From: Atherinomorus stipes
Lineage: Eukaryota > Chordata > Actinopteri > Atheriniformes > Atherinidae
NCBI GenBank assembly: GCA_023101725.1
Contig: JALJCO010009054.1
Location: 248,001-312,000 of the forward strand
Direction of reading: 5' to 3'
Length of the DNA: 64,000 nucleotides
The position numbers and the translations under genes are program-made. Position 1 is the first letter of the stretch; the number at the start of each line of letters is the position of its first letter. Shown one piece after another: positions 36,840 through 50,400 of the stretch. The notes beneath the pieces were generated by a model that saw only the letters and a list, made by a program, of their open reading frames with translations, ran no database searches and was not told where the DNA came from.

Positions 36840-37464
36840 CTTTCACTGCCCGCTGATCTACCCACCTCTGCGCAGCGATGCCCAGAGGGAAGGAGAGGGG
36901 AGGAGCGGGGTCTCCAAACCTGCCCACCTTCCTCCTTGTTCCACCGCCGACAGAGCGACAGACACTCCTGATGGCCTATCGGACCACAGCCAGACCCCGT
37001 CCGTCATCCCCACCCCCTCCCTCCCGTGTGCCCTGCCCACCCCGGCGGTCTCCTCTCCAGCCCTGCCAGAGCCAATCCGCGGCTGGGTGTAAGTAGGGCA
37101 AGCCGCTTCCTGGTTCTCAGAAAGGAGGAGCTGGGAGTCGGAGTGGGCGATCGGAGGCAGTACACGGGGGGTCAGAGCAGCCCAGAGAGCCGGCGGTCTG
37201 CAGGGAGGGGAGAGCAGAGGACCAACAAGAGAAACAGAAGCTGGTGAAAAATAACCCCCCTCCTGGTGTGTCGAACTGAGGACGACCGGAGCGGTGACCC
37301 CGCGCGCAACTAAAGAAAAGAAGCAGAGAAGAGCTGGAGTATATTTGAAAAAGAAATTTAAGAAGTAGAAAAAGTAAGCAGGGTGCGACGGAATAATCCA
37401 GGAAGTGTGGAGGCAGGACAGGTGGGAGGCGACGATTCGGGACAGGTGACACACCGGCACTCAG
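36840..37464 (+). promoter_or_regulatory. zbtb7b: GC-rich candidate promoter and leader exon of zbtb7b
   Basis: About 600 bp of CpG-rich DNA contains a CCAAT box at 37072-37076 (GAGCCAATCCGC). Purine-rich leader-like sequence follows, ending at a good donor CACTCAG|GTAACT (37465). It lies on the same strand as zbtb7b, 14.6 kb before the first ATG. Long first introns are usual for this gene. Open frames on either strand here resemble nothing. Assignment to zbtb7b is inference. Confidence 0.4.
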
Positions 37465-39095
37465 GTAACTGCTTCACCGGTCCGCTCTCAAACTGACGCA
37501 AAGCTTCCGGACTTATTGTTGAAATTAAATTTCATGTCTGTTTGCCGTGACAGCACCGGCTTGATTGAGCTACTTCTGTCTCCTCCTCCCTCCTTCTCGG
37601 TTCTGGCCGGGGTCACGGGAGGACTTTCCACGTCACGAGCAGCCTATTCCGTCGACATTCGTAGGCGCGCTTATTCTATCGAAAAGCACGCAATGAAACA
37701 TTCATAGTTTGTTTTTATTGGGTTTTTTTTTTTCTTTTAGGGAGCAGGTGCTGCAGCTACTGTTTGGTAGGCTATGTACGTGCGCGCGCCTTGCGTCCAG
37801 GTGAGCGAGCGTGACAGAGAAGGAGCAGGGTCGGCGGGTACATTTCTGGAGACTGGGCTGCTAATTATAGCTGAGAACACCGGCTGACATCCAAAACCTA
37901 ACCTGCTCTCACGCACATCACCTGCCTCTGCGCAACTCATGGACGCGCAGTCCAGCGTATCTGTTGGATTTAGCCTCTTGTACCTAAATGATCTCCCTTC
38001 AGTGGTCTGTTAATCATCATTATCATCATCATCCTCCCCAGGGCGCACCCAGTGTTTTATTTTAATCCTGACCCAATCCTGTGTTACAATGGGATCTGCT
38101 CAGGCTGTAATGTTAGGTTAAGGCTTCTGCCTGCATCATGGGTGGAGAGGGCTTGCCGAGCCAGTGGGCTTGTGGGTGTGCGTCATTATAGAGGTAGATG
38201 TGTTGCTGACTCTCCCCTCTGACAGACCGGCCTAACAAGCTCAACTGGCTTGGGCTTGGTTTCCCGTCTTGGCCGCTGCTTGTTTGGTTAAATCTTTAGA
38301 TGTTCAATCAGGTATTGTAGGTTCAGTTTTTTTGGACATCTCTCTGTCTCTGAGGGGGCTAGTGTGGGAGGCTGGGAAATCATTGATGCAGCCTCCAGTT
38401 GTGGGTAAGCTTGTAACTTGAGGGCGGATAAGTTTGAAGAGGAGGAAACTTGTTTGTTTTGTGTCTGTGTATCAGCCACCATCAGCATGTGACTTGGCAT
38501 TTCCAATCCTTTCTTAAACTGGGATTGCTCTGCACACATGCAAGAGCCATTAGAGTTTTGAAATAAATTCTTGATACCAGCTCTGTTCGCCCTAACTGGG
38601 TGTGCATCATAATTAGGCAGCTGTGTTTCATTCCGCGTTGCTTCTGTCCTGGCTTGACCTCCATCCCAGACTGCTGTCTGCAGGCCTGCTTTGTGAAGTC
38701 AATATCTGTTTCCCTGTGTGTATGATATTTGTGTACGTGTGGGCTTTCCCGACCAAGCTTACTGTTGGAGGGCTTCTTTTCCAAAGAAGTCAAAAGTAGG
38801 AAGCAGTTACTTTCTATTTGTGTTTTGTTTTCTTTTGGGCTTTTTTTTTCTCTTTTTTTTTTTCCACTAGAACCCTATGCCTCCCCAGACCAGGGTGATG
38901 CATCATATGACATTGTGTGGGTATGAGCTTATCCATATGCGCTGTAGTTGACTTTTTAAGATTTTGCAAAACAAAAATGAAACAAGTGTAACAGTTAGTT
39001 GGGTCAGGGTGTTTTCGTGGTATCAGTTCACGCACAGTGTGAGATTCTCAAGCTATTCATACAAGTTTAACTGAACCCATTATCTTCTCCGTCAG

Positions 39096-39198
39096 GTTTA
39101 TGACCTCTAACTTCTGATTAATTGGCCAAAGAGGAGGGGACGACAGGCAGAGAGACAGACAGCCGGCACCCATCTTCTTCTGGGTTTATGGACTGGAG
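39096..39198 (+). other. Candidate non-coding leader exon
   Basis: A 103-bp segment has a pyrimidine-rich acceptor (TATCTTCTCCGTCAG) and a donor (CTGGAG|GTAGGA). It could be an untranslated zbtb7b exon. Only splice-site appearance supports it. Confidence 0.25.
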
Positions 39199-42100
39199 GT
39201 AGGAAAACGTCCCTCTGTCCTTGTCTTTTTCTGGTAAACATTTTTGTCTTTTCAAATGACCAAAGTCTGTTTATGTACAGCAGGACAGAGATAGACCTTA
39301 GTGGCTTTAAACAAATTAGGACAAAGTGTTATCTCTACACAACTAAGGGGAACGGTTTAAAGGTGTGTGTCCAATGGAGGCCAAGTTTTTACCTTTGTTA
39401 ATACAGTATATGATGTATACACGATACATGTAAAATACACGAAATAAGCGGCCATTTGTAGGATCAGTCATAGGAGTTTATTTTCCTTGCATCAGATCTT
39501 GTTTTTGTCCCTTAGTATGTGCACCAACTCTCCACATTAGCCAAACGTACAAAATAACAGTCAAGTCTCCTATGAAAGTATGGGATATTTTAGAATCTTG
39601 ATGGGGGGAAAAAATTGCAACATGAAGTCTCATAAAAGGGGATTTGGATCCTCAGAGTTTTATACCTGGAGAAAAGGAAACAAATGCCTTAAACGGGGAT
39701 GGGACTTTTTTGGGCAGATGCCTGTAACCTCACATTAACAACACGTTAACTGAGGACATGACCATCTTATTTTTCTATCGTTGTAAAACATGCATAAATG
39801 CATCATATCCACTTCTTGGTTACTCTAGTCTCTAGTCTTTCTGCTTCGAGATGTTTGACTGAACTGTCTTCATTTATTAAAACTTGCCATTGTTTATGGT
39901 TTTTGGGTTTCATTGCCTGAGAGGAACAAGGATGGGAGTATGTGTTATTGGGATTTTTAATAGATATGTGCTTGTTTAATAAAGCAAGAGGAGAGGCTTG
40001 AGTCGCTTTTGGGGATCAGCTTTTTGGTCAGAAATGAAGAGCAGCCAGGCAGCTGGTCATTCCTTGCTTCTGGGGTAGCAAACGTCTTCCCTGTGGAAGA
40101 ATAATTCCCCTCAAGCATTGAATAGGTTGAGCTGTATAGATTTGCAGATCTTTTTACATATTCAAAAAGCTAGATAACAGGAGAGGGAGAAAAAATACAA
40201 AAAGCAGCATATATCTTGTTTTGCAACGGTTCCAAAAAATTGGGATGAAGATATGAAAATTTATATAGGTATGGAAAAAAAATGGGTTATATTATTTGGG
40301 TAATAAAACCCAAGAATAAAAAAAAACCCAAGGACAGGGTTTTTTAAAAAGGGGAAAATCTGCAGGCCGGGCTTTTTCCAATAAAAAAAAAAGGAAGGGG
40401 TTTAGGAAAAATAAAATGTAAAAAAAAAATCAATTCTCCTAGTCACACTTGATGATGAAGCCTCTGCTATCTAGGAGAAGCAGGGCTACCACCAGCTAAA
40501 ATATCCTGGTCAGAAAGCTTTCATAGTTTAAAAACAGATAGTTAAACTTTTTCAATCATGTACTACAAAAAGCATCTCCTGATAAATGTAGCAACAATTT
40601 GAACAAACTTCACTGTTTTATTTTTTTTTATAGCTTATTGCTGCTTCAAGCACAGAGAGGGAGGCTATCTGTGAATTACTGTGATAATTGTTATACACAT
40701 CTTTCCAATACCAAGAGGCAGCTAATCTGATGTGTACATTGACTGCCTGGAAAGTAAATGTAGCTGGCTACTTAACCCCCGGCTGTCCAGTTAGTGACAG
40801 TTAGTGAGGAGCAGCACAGCAGCCAGATGATCCAGAGGTGGAGCAGTTTTCATTGCGAAACCTTAATGCTCATTGACTCCCTGGCATATTTGACATGTAT
40901 AGTAATCGGCCATCCTGCAGGTGCACCCACTCATTTTCTGCACAAGTACAGCAGAAAAAGTTCAACGTCAAGTTGAGAAGAGTCGCTTTTTTCCCACCTT
41001 GTTGGTCTCAGCCTGTCAGGATGACTCCCGAGGTCATTCTAAGAGTTTATCGCACCCCAGCATACAGATTAACTGGAAAACAAAGCAGAATAAAGCTGAT
41101 TGTTTCAACAACCATAAACCTGTTTTAACTTCCATTCAAACTGAAAAACAACTTCAGTCAATTCCTAATCTGGCAGAAATGATTAGAGATCCATTTAGGC
41201 TCTATTATAAGACTGAGCAATACACATACGAGGAATGACAGCTGCTGAGAATAGAGCTTGACTAATCACCCTGATATCAACCAAAAAGACTGGCTATCAA
41301 CTATTCTTTGCTCCTGTGACTCAGTTTATACCACAAACATCTTGTAGGGGCCAAACCTCAATAAACACTGGCCTTCACATGTGTTAAGAGGGAGGAGCCT
41401 CGTAGAGGCATCCCTGTCCTTGGAACAAAATATGAGCTGAATAAAGTGGTCAAGCAGTTGAATATTTTATAGGCAACCTGGAAGTTAACTCCTCTGTGGT
41501 TTGTTAGTTGCAGAAGCTCCATAACTCCAACTGGCCTCTTAAGATGGCTCAGGAATGATGCAAAAAATAACCGTCAGTGTTTACAACAAGCTGATGATAT
41601 TTATAGGTTTTTGTTGAATAATAAACACAAAGAAGCTTTTGAGAAGTTTTAAAGCTCTATTGACTTAAGTGTTGCAGCAATATGCTGAATAGAGAAAACA
41701 ATAAATATTAATTGTTCCCTCAGCTTCTGGCAGCAATATGCAGTTTCATTGAAGATTACATGGATTAGAAATGAGCAAGAAATTGTAGAAAACTGCAAAT
41801 TAACCATGAATATAATTAACCCAAAGCCTAATAATTGACCTTTTAGGCTCATAAGAGCATGGCATTATCATTAATGGGATGATTTATTGATTTACCTTAC
41901 ACTGCACAACAGATTTAGTGTAAATTGCCAGTGCTATTTGTAAACCACAGAGCTTATCTTTTGGTTTTTGATACAGTATAAATTTTAGTTATAGATTTGA
42001 TCAAAATGCTTTTATAAAGCAAACCACATAAGGAAGAGTTGTCTTTGATATTCTATCAAATATGTCTTCAACCCACTCAACCCAAAAATCTAACAGAAAC

Positions 42101-44774
42101 AGCTTCAAAGAATACCCCATCACTGCTGTTTATCTATCTAATAAAGTTAGATTTACCTTGTGATGTCAAACGAACAAACGATGTATAAAACGGAGATATA
42201 AGGAGCATTTCTGGACATATTTATTTGATTTATTGCAGTGTTTTCAACAATCCAGCGTGCAGATTAATGTTATTTTATTCCTCGTAGTTTTTAAAACTTC
42301 AAAATAAACAACAGTCAGGACTCAAATTTCCAAATAAACGATGCACAGCCATGCCGCAGTTTGCAATTACTGTTTTAGAATTTGGTTTGAAATGTATAAA
42401 AATGTGAATGCACACATTTTACTGTCTGTGACTTTGGTGGTAAATTTGCATGTCTATAATGGGCAAACGGGCGTGACAAATCATGTGATCATGGGTTTGC
42501 CGGACTGGTGACTACCATGTGTCCTTGAACTCTTGGTTAGAGGGAAGTGACATCGAGTGGTCTATCAGGCGAGGAGCACAGACACACACACACACATACA
42601 TGCATGCACACTGTTCCAGGAAATGCTTTAATTAGGGCATGTGAGCCCATACAAATTCCCCCTTTTCAGACATGGGTCTTTCAGTTTCATACGAACCGAG
42701 TGAGTGGGAGTAAGGTGGGGAGAAAGAGAGAGAACGGGGGAGGGAGACTGGGAGTTGAAAGAAGAAAAGGTGTTTTTTTTTTTTTTCTTCGCCCCTAATA
42801 TCTGAAGGTGTCTCACCCCGTTTCTTGTCTTCTTTGCTCCTGCGCAACATCGCTTATTCCGAGAAAATCTTCAGATTCCATAAATAACATTCATGCACAA
42901 ATAAAGAGAAATCGCACTTCAACACCCACTGGTGTGTCATCTTATGTGTAAGGGTCACAATGGCCCATTAATGTCGCCTTTACAGTTTATGATGGAAAGT
43001 TTCTTTTATTTAAAATGCATGTTTTAAAATAACCAATAACCTTTGACTTTTGAACAAATTGCATTTTCGCCCTCTTCATCAGTTGTTTCTCCATACTGAA
43101 GCAGTTCAGGCGCAGGGGTGACTACACATTGTCCGTAATCCATTCTGCTACTACAGTTGAGTCTTGCCCCCACTCGCTCTGTGTCAATAGAGGAAGTTAT
43201 GTATTTGCCATTTCCTCTTTTCAGTCATGAGTTTCTGTAGCATTTGACAGCCCTCCCTTGCTCTCGACCACCAGCCTCACAGCCCACGCCACCGTGATGT
43301 TAACCAATCGGCAGGTGGCCGTGACTCTTCTTCTTGTAAAGAGTCAGAAAAAGAAGAAGAGAAAAAAAAAAGAGCACGAGAAAAGACCACAGGGTGAAGG
43401 AGTGATAGTGATTCAGCTCTTCTAGTAACAGTGCAATTTTTTTCTGTGCACAGTGAGCAGGCGGTTATCATAAATAGGTACAGTGAGACAACACTTCAGG
43501 GAAAGTGAGAATAAACACCCAAACATGAGCAGGCAAAGGGAGTCACTGCTGCTGCAAGTGACCCCTTTCATATGTGCCGTTTGAAGGGAAACTCCAGCAG
43601 CTTGTATTCCAAACTTGTCAATCCTTCTGGAAAAATGAAGTCATCCTTTTTAATATGTTAAGATACACCACTTTTTATGACAATTGAGCTGATTTGTCAG
43701 GAGGGTGACAAATCTTTCCCTCACCTCCTCCAATTGTTTTCTTTCTTTCTGTTTCTATCAACCCATAATAAAATAAGAAAGACTTTTTTTCTCTCTTAAT
43801 CTTCCTCTGAGCTGTCATTGCATGTGTTTTACTTTAATCTCTCCATCTGTTTTAGTGGTCGACCATCTTTAGTGAGCACAGGAAGAGGAAACTGATCAGG
43901 ATCAGTTAGTTTTGCGACATTTCTCTGTGTGTATGTGTCCAGTGATTTTGCAATGTCTTCCTTTTTTAAAGTGGGAGGACACTTGTGGGGGAGAACAGCT
44001 GTTAAGACCCTCCTAGTGATTTGATAACTTCAAGTAACTGACACATATTTAAATGTATGCACAGTTGGCAAGTTTTTATCATTCTATATGAAAAATGTAA
44101 GTTTTCCTGCTGTTTAATTTAAAAATAAATGCAGAATTCAATTGCTTTTAAGTCGTCTAACCCCCATATTTAATATAAAATTAAACAAAGTCAAACATAG
44201 GATTTTTTTTTTTTTTAGGTTTATGCTTGTTCTGAATTTGACCCCATTTTATAAAGTTTGGAAAGAGGCAGCTGGATATTACAGAAATTACATCAACATC
44301 TCATCATTTTTGGAAAATAATTCCTTTATTCACTGTCAAATACACAGCAGTTTAGATATTACTAAAGCATCAACATCATTCTGCAAATACAAATTTCTTT
44401 AACCCCATCCTCTTCAAAACCACCCCACCTACTCCAACACCCACACTACCGATCCTTAACTTCATGCACAGTCTAGTCATAGTTACGCACAATGCTGGAG
44501 GTAAAAAATAAAATAAAATTAAAAAAAGCACCTAGATAACCCTTTTGCTCATTTTCTCAAGTTTACCATGTGAATTGTTTTTGTTTCAGCTCTGAATGAA
44601 CTTTAATAAATCGGGAAGTGATCACTGTCTTCAATCAGTATTTCTCCAACAGTCATATGTTGTGTTTTATAATTCACAAAAGGGCGAAATATATAGTCTG
44701 ACATTATTGTAAAAATAAGCAAAGATAAGACGTTAGCTAATATGTGAGCTGGAGGAGTTTCATGACCTTTTTAA

Positions 44775-44935
44775 GACAGTGTTTCTCGGTCCTGGTCCTT
44801 GGGGATCCCTGTCCTGCATGTTTGCAGGGTTTCTATACTTTATTACACTGGAGTCAGATAAATGCAAAGTTAGTTTAATCTGAATCACGGATGCTAAAGT
44901 AGGAAATCTCAAATATATGCAGGGCTGTCAGAGGC
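44775..44935. mobile_element. Remnant of a short fish MITE (hAT-like)
   Basis: The left end CAGTGTTTCTCGGTCCTGGT and following CTTGGGGATCCCTGTCCTGC resemble a very common teleost MITE terminus. The right end (ATGCAGGGCTGTCAG) is a poor match, so the copy is decayed. Confidence 0.35.
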
Positions 44936-47431
44936 AGTTCATTATTTAAACTTGTAGAGGAATTTGCAGATATTAGGATTTCCTCTGTGTGTTTGCAAAC
45001 ATTAGTAATTCCGATGCTTTACAACAGAACGGTTTATCACTTCCCTGCTGTTGAATTTAAAGCAGTTGTATTATTAGCTGCATGTATAAAAATGGAGGGG
45101 GAATTATAAATGTGTCAAATTAACTAATTATTAATAAAATAAAATTAATAAAATCACAACCAGGTATGCTCAGAAGAAAATGTCATTTGTAGACTGTGTT
45201 GTGAAGATTAGTCTTTTTGGAAAACAACATAAAGCCGATGGAATCGAGAGACCCGCCAGTTTTGATGTGCCCATTAACCAGCATGCTGCTCATATGGGTC
45301 CTAAATATTCTTCCAGTTACATACTTTTAAAAGAATATTTTACTTATTGGCTGGAATCAGATTTTTTAGAACCAAATGTGTTGATCTCTCTCTGAACCAT
45401 AGTGAAGTGCAGCAGACCCGGCCAGTGTTGATCTGCAGTTGTGTCCAATTTAATAGCATCAAATTGGTTTTAAAGGTGGAATAAAGATTACATGTTTTAC
45501 ATTTCACATGAAATCTGCCACATTCCTGTCTAGACAAATCAGTCAGAAACTGCAATATATTTAACTGAAAGTGTCCTTTTGGTTTATAATGCATGAAGAA
45601 AGCCTTGTTCATAATGCAGAATTTCAACTTGCTGGCTCTCGTGAAGAAGATGGTGAGGAGAGAGATCAGGCTCATCTTGACATAAAGTAGAAAACAACAT
45701 GAAACAATATTTATGTTTAATTTTAACAGTTTTACTTTTAGCTGTCTTGTTTCGGATCATAGGATTTTTTGATTCTACGATTCTAAATTAGTGAATATGA
45801 ATGAAAAGAAAAGACCTGTGGTAATTTTTCTAAATATCAAAACTATATTCACAGTATTACGGGTGTTCGAAGCACTGATTTAAAGCCGTCTGACAATAGT
45901 CTCTATTGTTCCTAATGTAAAATATTTCTCTCAGTTGCTATTTAGGTAATAATGCATTTAAAATGCATACGACTGATAGATTTAGCTGAGACTGTAAATT
46001 GAGCTTAATTCAAGTTTGGATTGAGATTTAACTTTAACTTCTTGTATCAGTTCTCCACAACTACACCTGCAGGTTGTTGGTTTACACTGAGCAACACTCA
46101 AACACCTCGGCTGAGTTACAGCAAGTACCTTTTATAGGTTACTGTTTGTTTAACTCTAATGAAGCTTAATCATGTTTTTGTTTGCTCCTTTTTGCGTTCA
46201 CACAGTGCAAACGTACGTCGTCGTGCTACATCTTCATCAGTTCAGATGAGCTCGTCAGATCTAACAACATAATTAAAACCACATGTAAAAAAATCAGGTT
46301 TCTCTCCTGCTCTTACATATTAATTGACGCAGGGTGCGGTGTGTAGTTCGCCCACACACCTTGATGCTCCAATGTTCACACACACACACACACACAGACA
46401 CACACACACAGCTGTGGAGTGCTGGGGGAAGAAACTGCTGACCAGATAAGGAGCTGAAAGAGGGGGAGAGTAAAGTGTGAAACCACTCTGTCAGCATGCC
46501 TTCTCTCTCACATCTGTGCATGTTCTCCATCTTATGGTGAAACTCCCTTTTGGTGATGCTAATGATAGAGATGGCTGCTACCACATCTCTCCCTCCGACA
46601 TCTGCACACATGCACCCACTCACACACAAACACATACACCTGCAAGGACTCTTGCTACTTCCTGTGGCTGCGTGCATGTGTTCACCTCCTGCTCGATTGC
46701 TGTTTATCTCCCAGCCGTCATGTCACTGCTCCTCTCCCTTCTCTCTCTCTTTCTCTCTGTCTCCCCCTTTCTCTCCCCTTGTAACTTAACTCTGTCGACT
46801 CTTGTTTCATGTCTCGTCACTAACACAGATTGTTCGAGGCTGGGACTAGATTTTCCTGTCTTAACCTCCCCTCTTCTCTGCTTTATCTTTCAGAGTATCT
46901 CTACACCCACTACCTGTTCTCTCACTCACTCTCTCTCATGTGTCTCTCCTCCCCCATACTCTCCTTATTTTTATGTGATTTCTAAGAACATGTATGTTTT
47001 TAGAAAACATACCTCCCTCATATTCCTTTTACTGTTGTCTCTTCTCAAATCTCAGACTATTTTCCTCTTTCCAACCTCAGATTGATTTCCTTTCCTGTTA
47101 CTACTTCTGTCATTCGCAGTGGCAAACCAAGCAGAAATACAAGAATTTACCCAGATTCCAGAAATAACAAGTGTGAAAATATGTTCCTATTTTTAGTAGT
47201 TTAATAGTTTTGTGCTCTACAGAATCGGTTTTGGAGCAGTTGCATAAGTTCAGCAAAGAGAGAAACTAAAAAAAGGAAAATAAATGCATAAAAATAATAC
47301 AATTTCTAAGCTTAATGTGCAGTTTGAGCGTATCTTACTATGGCTGTGTTTTTGAGGTAGAATTATTGCTGGTAGTAACAATATGAAACAAACTAAATCT
47401 ATTTAAATTCATGATTACAAGTATTTATGCC

Positions 47432-47463
47432 TTTTTTTTTTTTTGGGGGGGGGGGGGGGGGGG
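47432..47463 (+). repeat. T13-G19 homopolymer junction
   Basis: A pure T run abuts a pure G run on the same strand. It is the longest G run in the window and a potential G-quadruplex former. Confidence 0.9.
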
Positions 47464-50400
47464 CAATTAAACTAGATTTTTGCATAAAAATAATCCAACT
47501 ATGAAACTTTTGGAATCTATTGAAAATTAATGACCAATAAAAACACTATGATGTAAAAAAAAAAAAAAAACCTGCTAAATCCTGCAGGAGAAAAAAATGT
47601 TTTTAAACTGCATTAAAGGATAAAAAGTAGAATTGGTATGAAGGGTTGGCTTATAGCCTAATTATTCAGTGATATTAAAAGTTTAAAATGATCATTTAGA
47701 TGTAATTATTTAATGTATTTGGGTGAATAAAATAACATATTTAGACAATATTTTTTAAGTGTTTTGCATAATTATTTTGAGGCATTTTTTAGAATAAAGT
47801 TTAGATTTTGTCTGTGTTAGGCTAAATATAGATATTAGCTGTGAAAACCATCAAGACTTCAGGTTAGAACTTGGTATTAAGGGCCAGAGCATATATGTGT
47901 ACCCAAATGTCTTGCCCCATGTGCTGATAAGCTGATAATCCTCCAGCAGATGCACATTGGTGTCCAGGTCTGGCATGCAAACTGGCTGCAGCTCACAGTG
48001 GAGTGTTGTGGTATGGAAGGGCGAGGGGATAAGGGCCTTTGCTCTGCCAACCAAATGAATAATGTAATGTGTTTCTGGAACTAAGACCACACTGCGTGCA
48101 TGCGTCACACTTTACACACCATAATGGCCCAGTTACAGTAAAGACAGGAGGGTTTACTTGCAGGGGTTTTCTTAAATAAATAAAAAAAGAAATAGAAAAG
48201 CCTCTGTTGAGTAACATCATTTTACTGGACTTCCCTTTTTTAAAAGTCCCTCTTCAGCTTGTCATTGTAGGCACGGTGTAATTATCATGACGCAGTCTCA
48301 AGTCTTGTCTTTGACAAATTCAAATGGCGATTCAAATTCTCCCTGGTTGCATCGGTTTTTATATCTCCTGGTGGGATGCAAATGTGCAGTCCGAAGGGAG
48401 CTGCTGGGAGTTACTGCAAGTAGAGTTTGTTTTATCGCCCAGCAGAGACGAGCTGCAATGTTAAATGACCTGCACGTGTCACTTCATTTTCTAGCAAATA
48501 TGCAAGTGTGGTTTGGACACTATTGAAGCTTGAACATGAAGGTTTTTTCACACAGATTATTGTAAGAAGAGTTCTTTGCAAGAGTGAGAGCAGTGGTGGC
48601 AGCTTTGGTTTGGCAGGCGCTGCTCATCTCCTCTCATCCCCCAGTTTCCTCCTCCCCGACTCTTCCTCAAAGAAGGTGTCCCAGTTCACCACTCACTACC
48701 TTGAATAAGTGAGGGGTAAAGACAGTAAAGTTTTTTTTTTTTCTTAAGCATTAAAAGTCTGTAACACAGAGAAGAAAAAGTGGTGTGAGGAAGGCCAGTG
48801 TGTGGAGGAGAAACGGTATGAGCTTGAATCTTACTTTCCATGTGTTTGGCTGCTTTGCTTTTTTATTTAGGGAAGTAAATATTTATTGTCATGTTATGGG
48901 TGAGCATATCATATTAAATGCAGGCTTTCATTTGTCTGAAAAGAATGTGTTTATGCATCCGAGTCAGACATTTACTGTACGATACAAGATGGACACTAAC
49001 GTAATTTTTCATAATTTTCTTGTAATCTGTGTGTTTCATAATGTAATAGAGCTGTTACTTATGGATTTGAAGCATTAAACTTCTGCTAAATTTTGTTAAG
49101 TCTCCTTCAATAAGTCCATTACTTAACAGTTTGCATTTTGTTTCAGTTCTAACTTTTTTAAAAATCTAAAAATCATCCATAATCGTGTCTTTAGTTTGTC
49201 TAAGTCATGCTTAAAAGCCTTTGCAACACATGCAACCAACCATATGTGCAGAGATACACGGTTCAACACACACACACACACATGAACATTCAATTTGGAA
49301 AACATCTGACATCAGAATTCATAAGAGCCTTTCTCCTTCTCTCTCTCAGCCACAGTTTTGTGTGAATAGTATACAGTCATATTTTCCCCCTTAGTGCTGG
49401 AGCCTGATATAATTGAGGTGGACTGGGAAAACTTACAGCCTTTAACGGAAAATAGGAGCCATAAAAATAATACCAACAGTTGTAGCTGCAGTTAATGCAC
49501 TCACGAGGTGACTGCAGCAGGATTTTAATACAGGCGATGAATACTTGAATATGTTTTTAGATGAGAAAATGAATCTTTGTACTCGGGTTTGGTCAGTCCT
49601 GCTGTGTGGTTTTTGTTGCCTTCAATCAAGCCAGTTTTTTTTGTTGTTGTTGTTTGTTGTTTTATTCTGTGAGGTGCTGTACTGAATTGTGGTAGCGGTC
49701 AGTAATGGTGCTTTTAAGTTTCCATTTCCTCTTGAGTAAAAACAAATCCGCTGTGAATTCTCTGAATGTGTTTGATTTTGTGCTTTGTGTCATAGTCCGG
49801 CCTTTCAGACCCATAACAACTTTAAGCAGACCCTGGTAGTTACAGATGACGATTAAATTATTTAAAAAAAAAATTTCAAATATTATCTTCTAAAGAAACG
49901 AAAAAAAAAATCTTGGTTGTTTAAAGAGAGGAAGAGTGTGCACATAATGAAAGCAAGGGATGAGGAAACCGTAGAGTTGCAGGGGTGATTAATTCCTCCA
50001 CCGTCGACAAAAGAGTGGGAGGTGAGAACAAAAAACGAAGAAAGAGATGAGAGATAATTGTTGGAAAGATAACATCTCTACATATGTAGCGTCAAATGCA
50101 ACAAACATTGTTTTCCATGTTGTTTTCTGTGGCAAAATTTAGACTGTCAATAAACACACCTGGGCAGAGTGATATTGGCTAATACTGGGCTCAGTTCACG
50201 TGCATTAACTTTGAATGACATTAATTAAGATTTGTGAGAAGCTGTTTGTGAACTAAAAAAATATTTTGTTTAACTCAGAATGTGTTTGGAGTGTCTCCCT
50301 GTGGGCCATTTTAACATTTGTGCCGATGTGTTGCAAGATTCAGCAACTTATTCAGACATGTCCTTGGTAAGCAAAAGAAAAGAGAAACAAAGTGACGAGG

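Noticed and set aside
36858..37460. 200-residue open frame on the minus strand
   Set aside because: It lies in GC-rich leader-like DNA, has no family resemblance, mixes low-complexity pieces, and is explained by the scarcity of stops in such composition.
45340..45675. 111-residue minus-strand frame
   Set aside because: No family resemblance, no splice or promoter context, and ordinary A/T-rich surroundings.
46477..47085. 202-residue open frame on the plus strand
   Set aside because: It runs through a C/T-rich microsatellite-like tract, and the translation is composition-driven Ser/Leu sequence.
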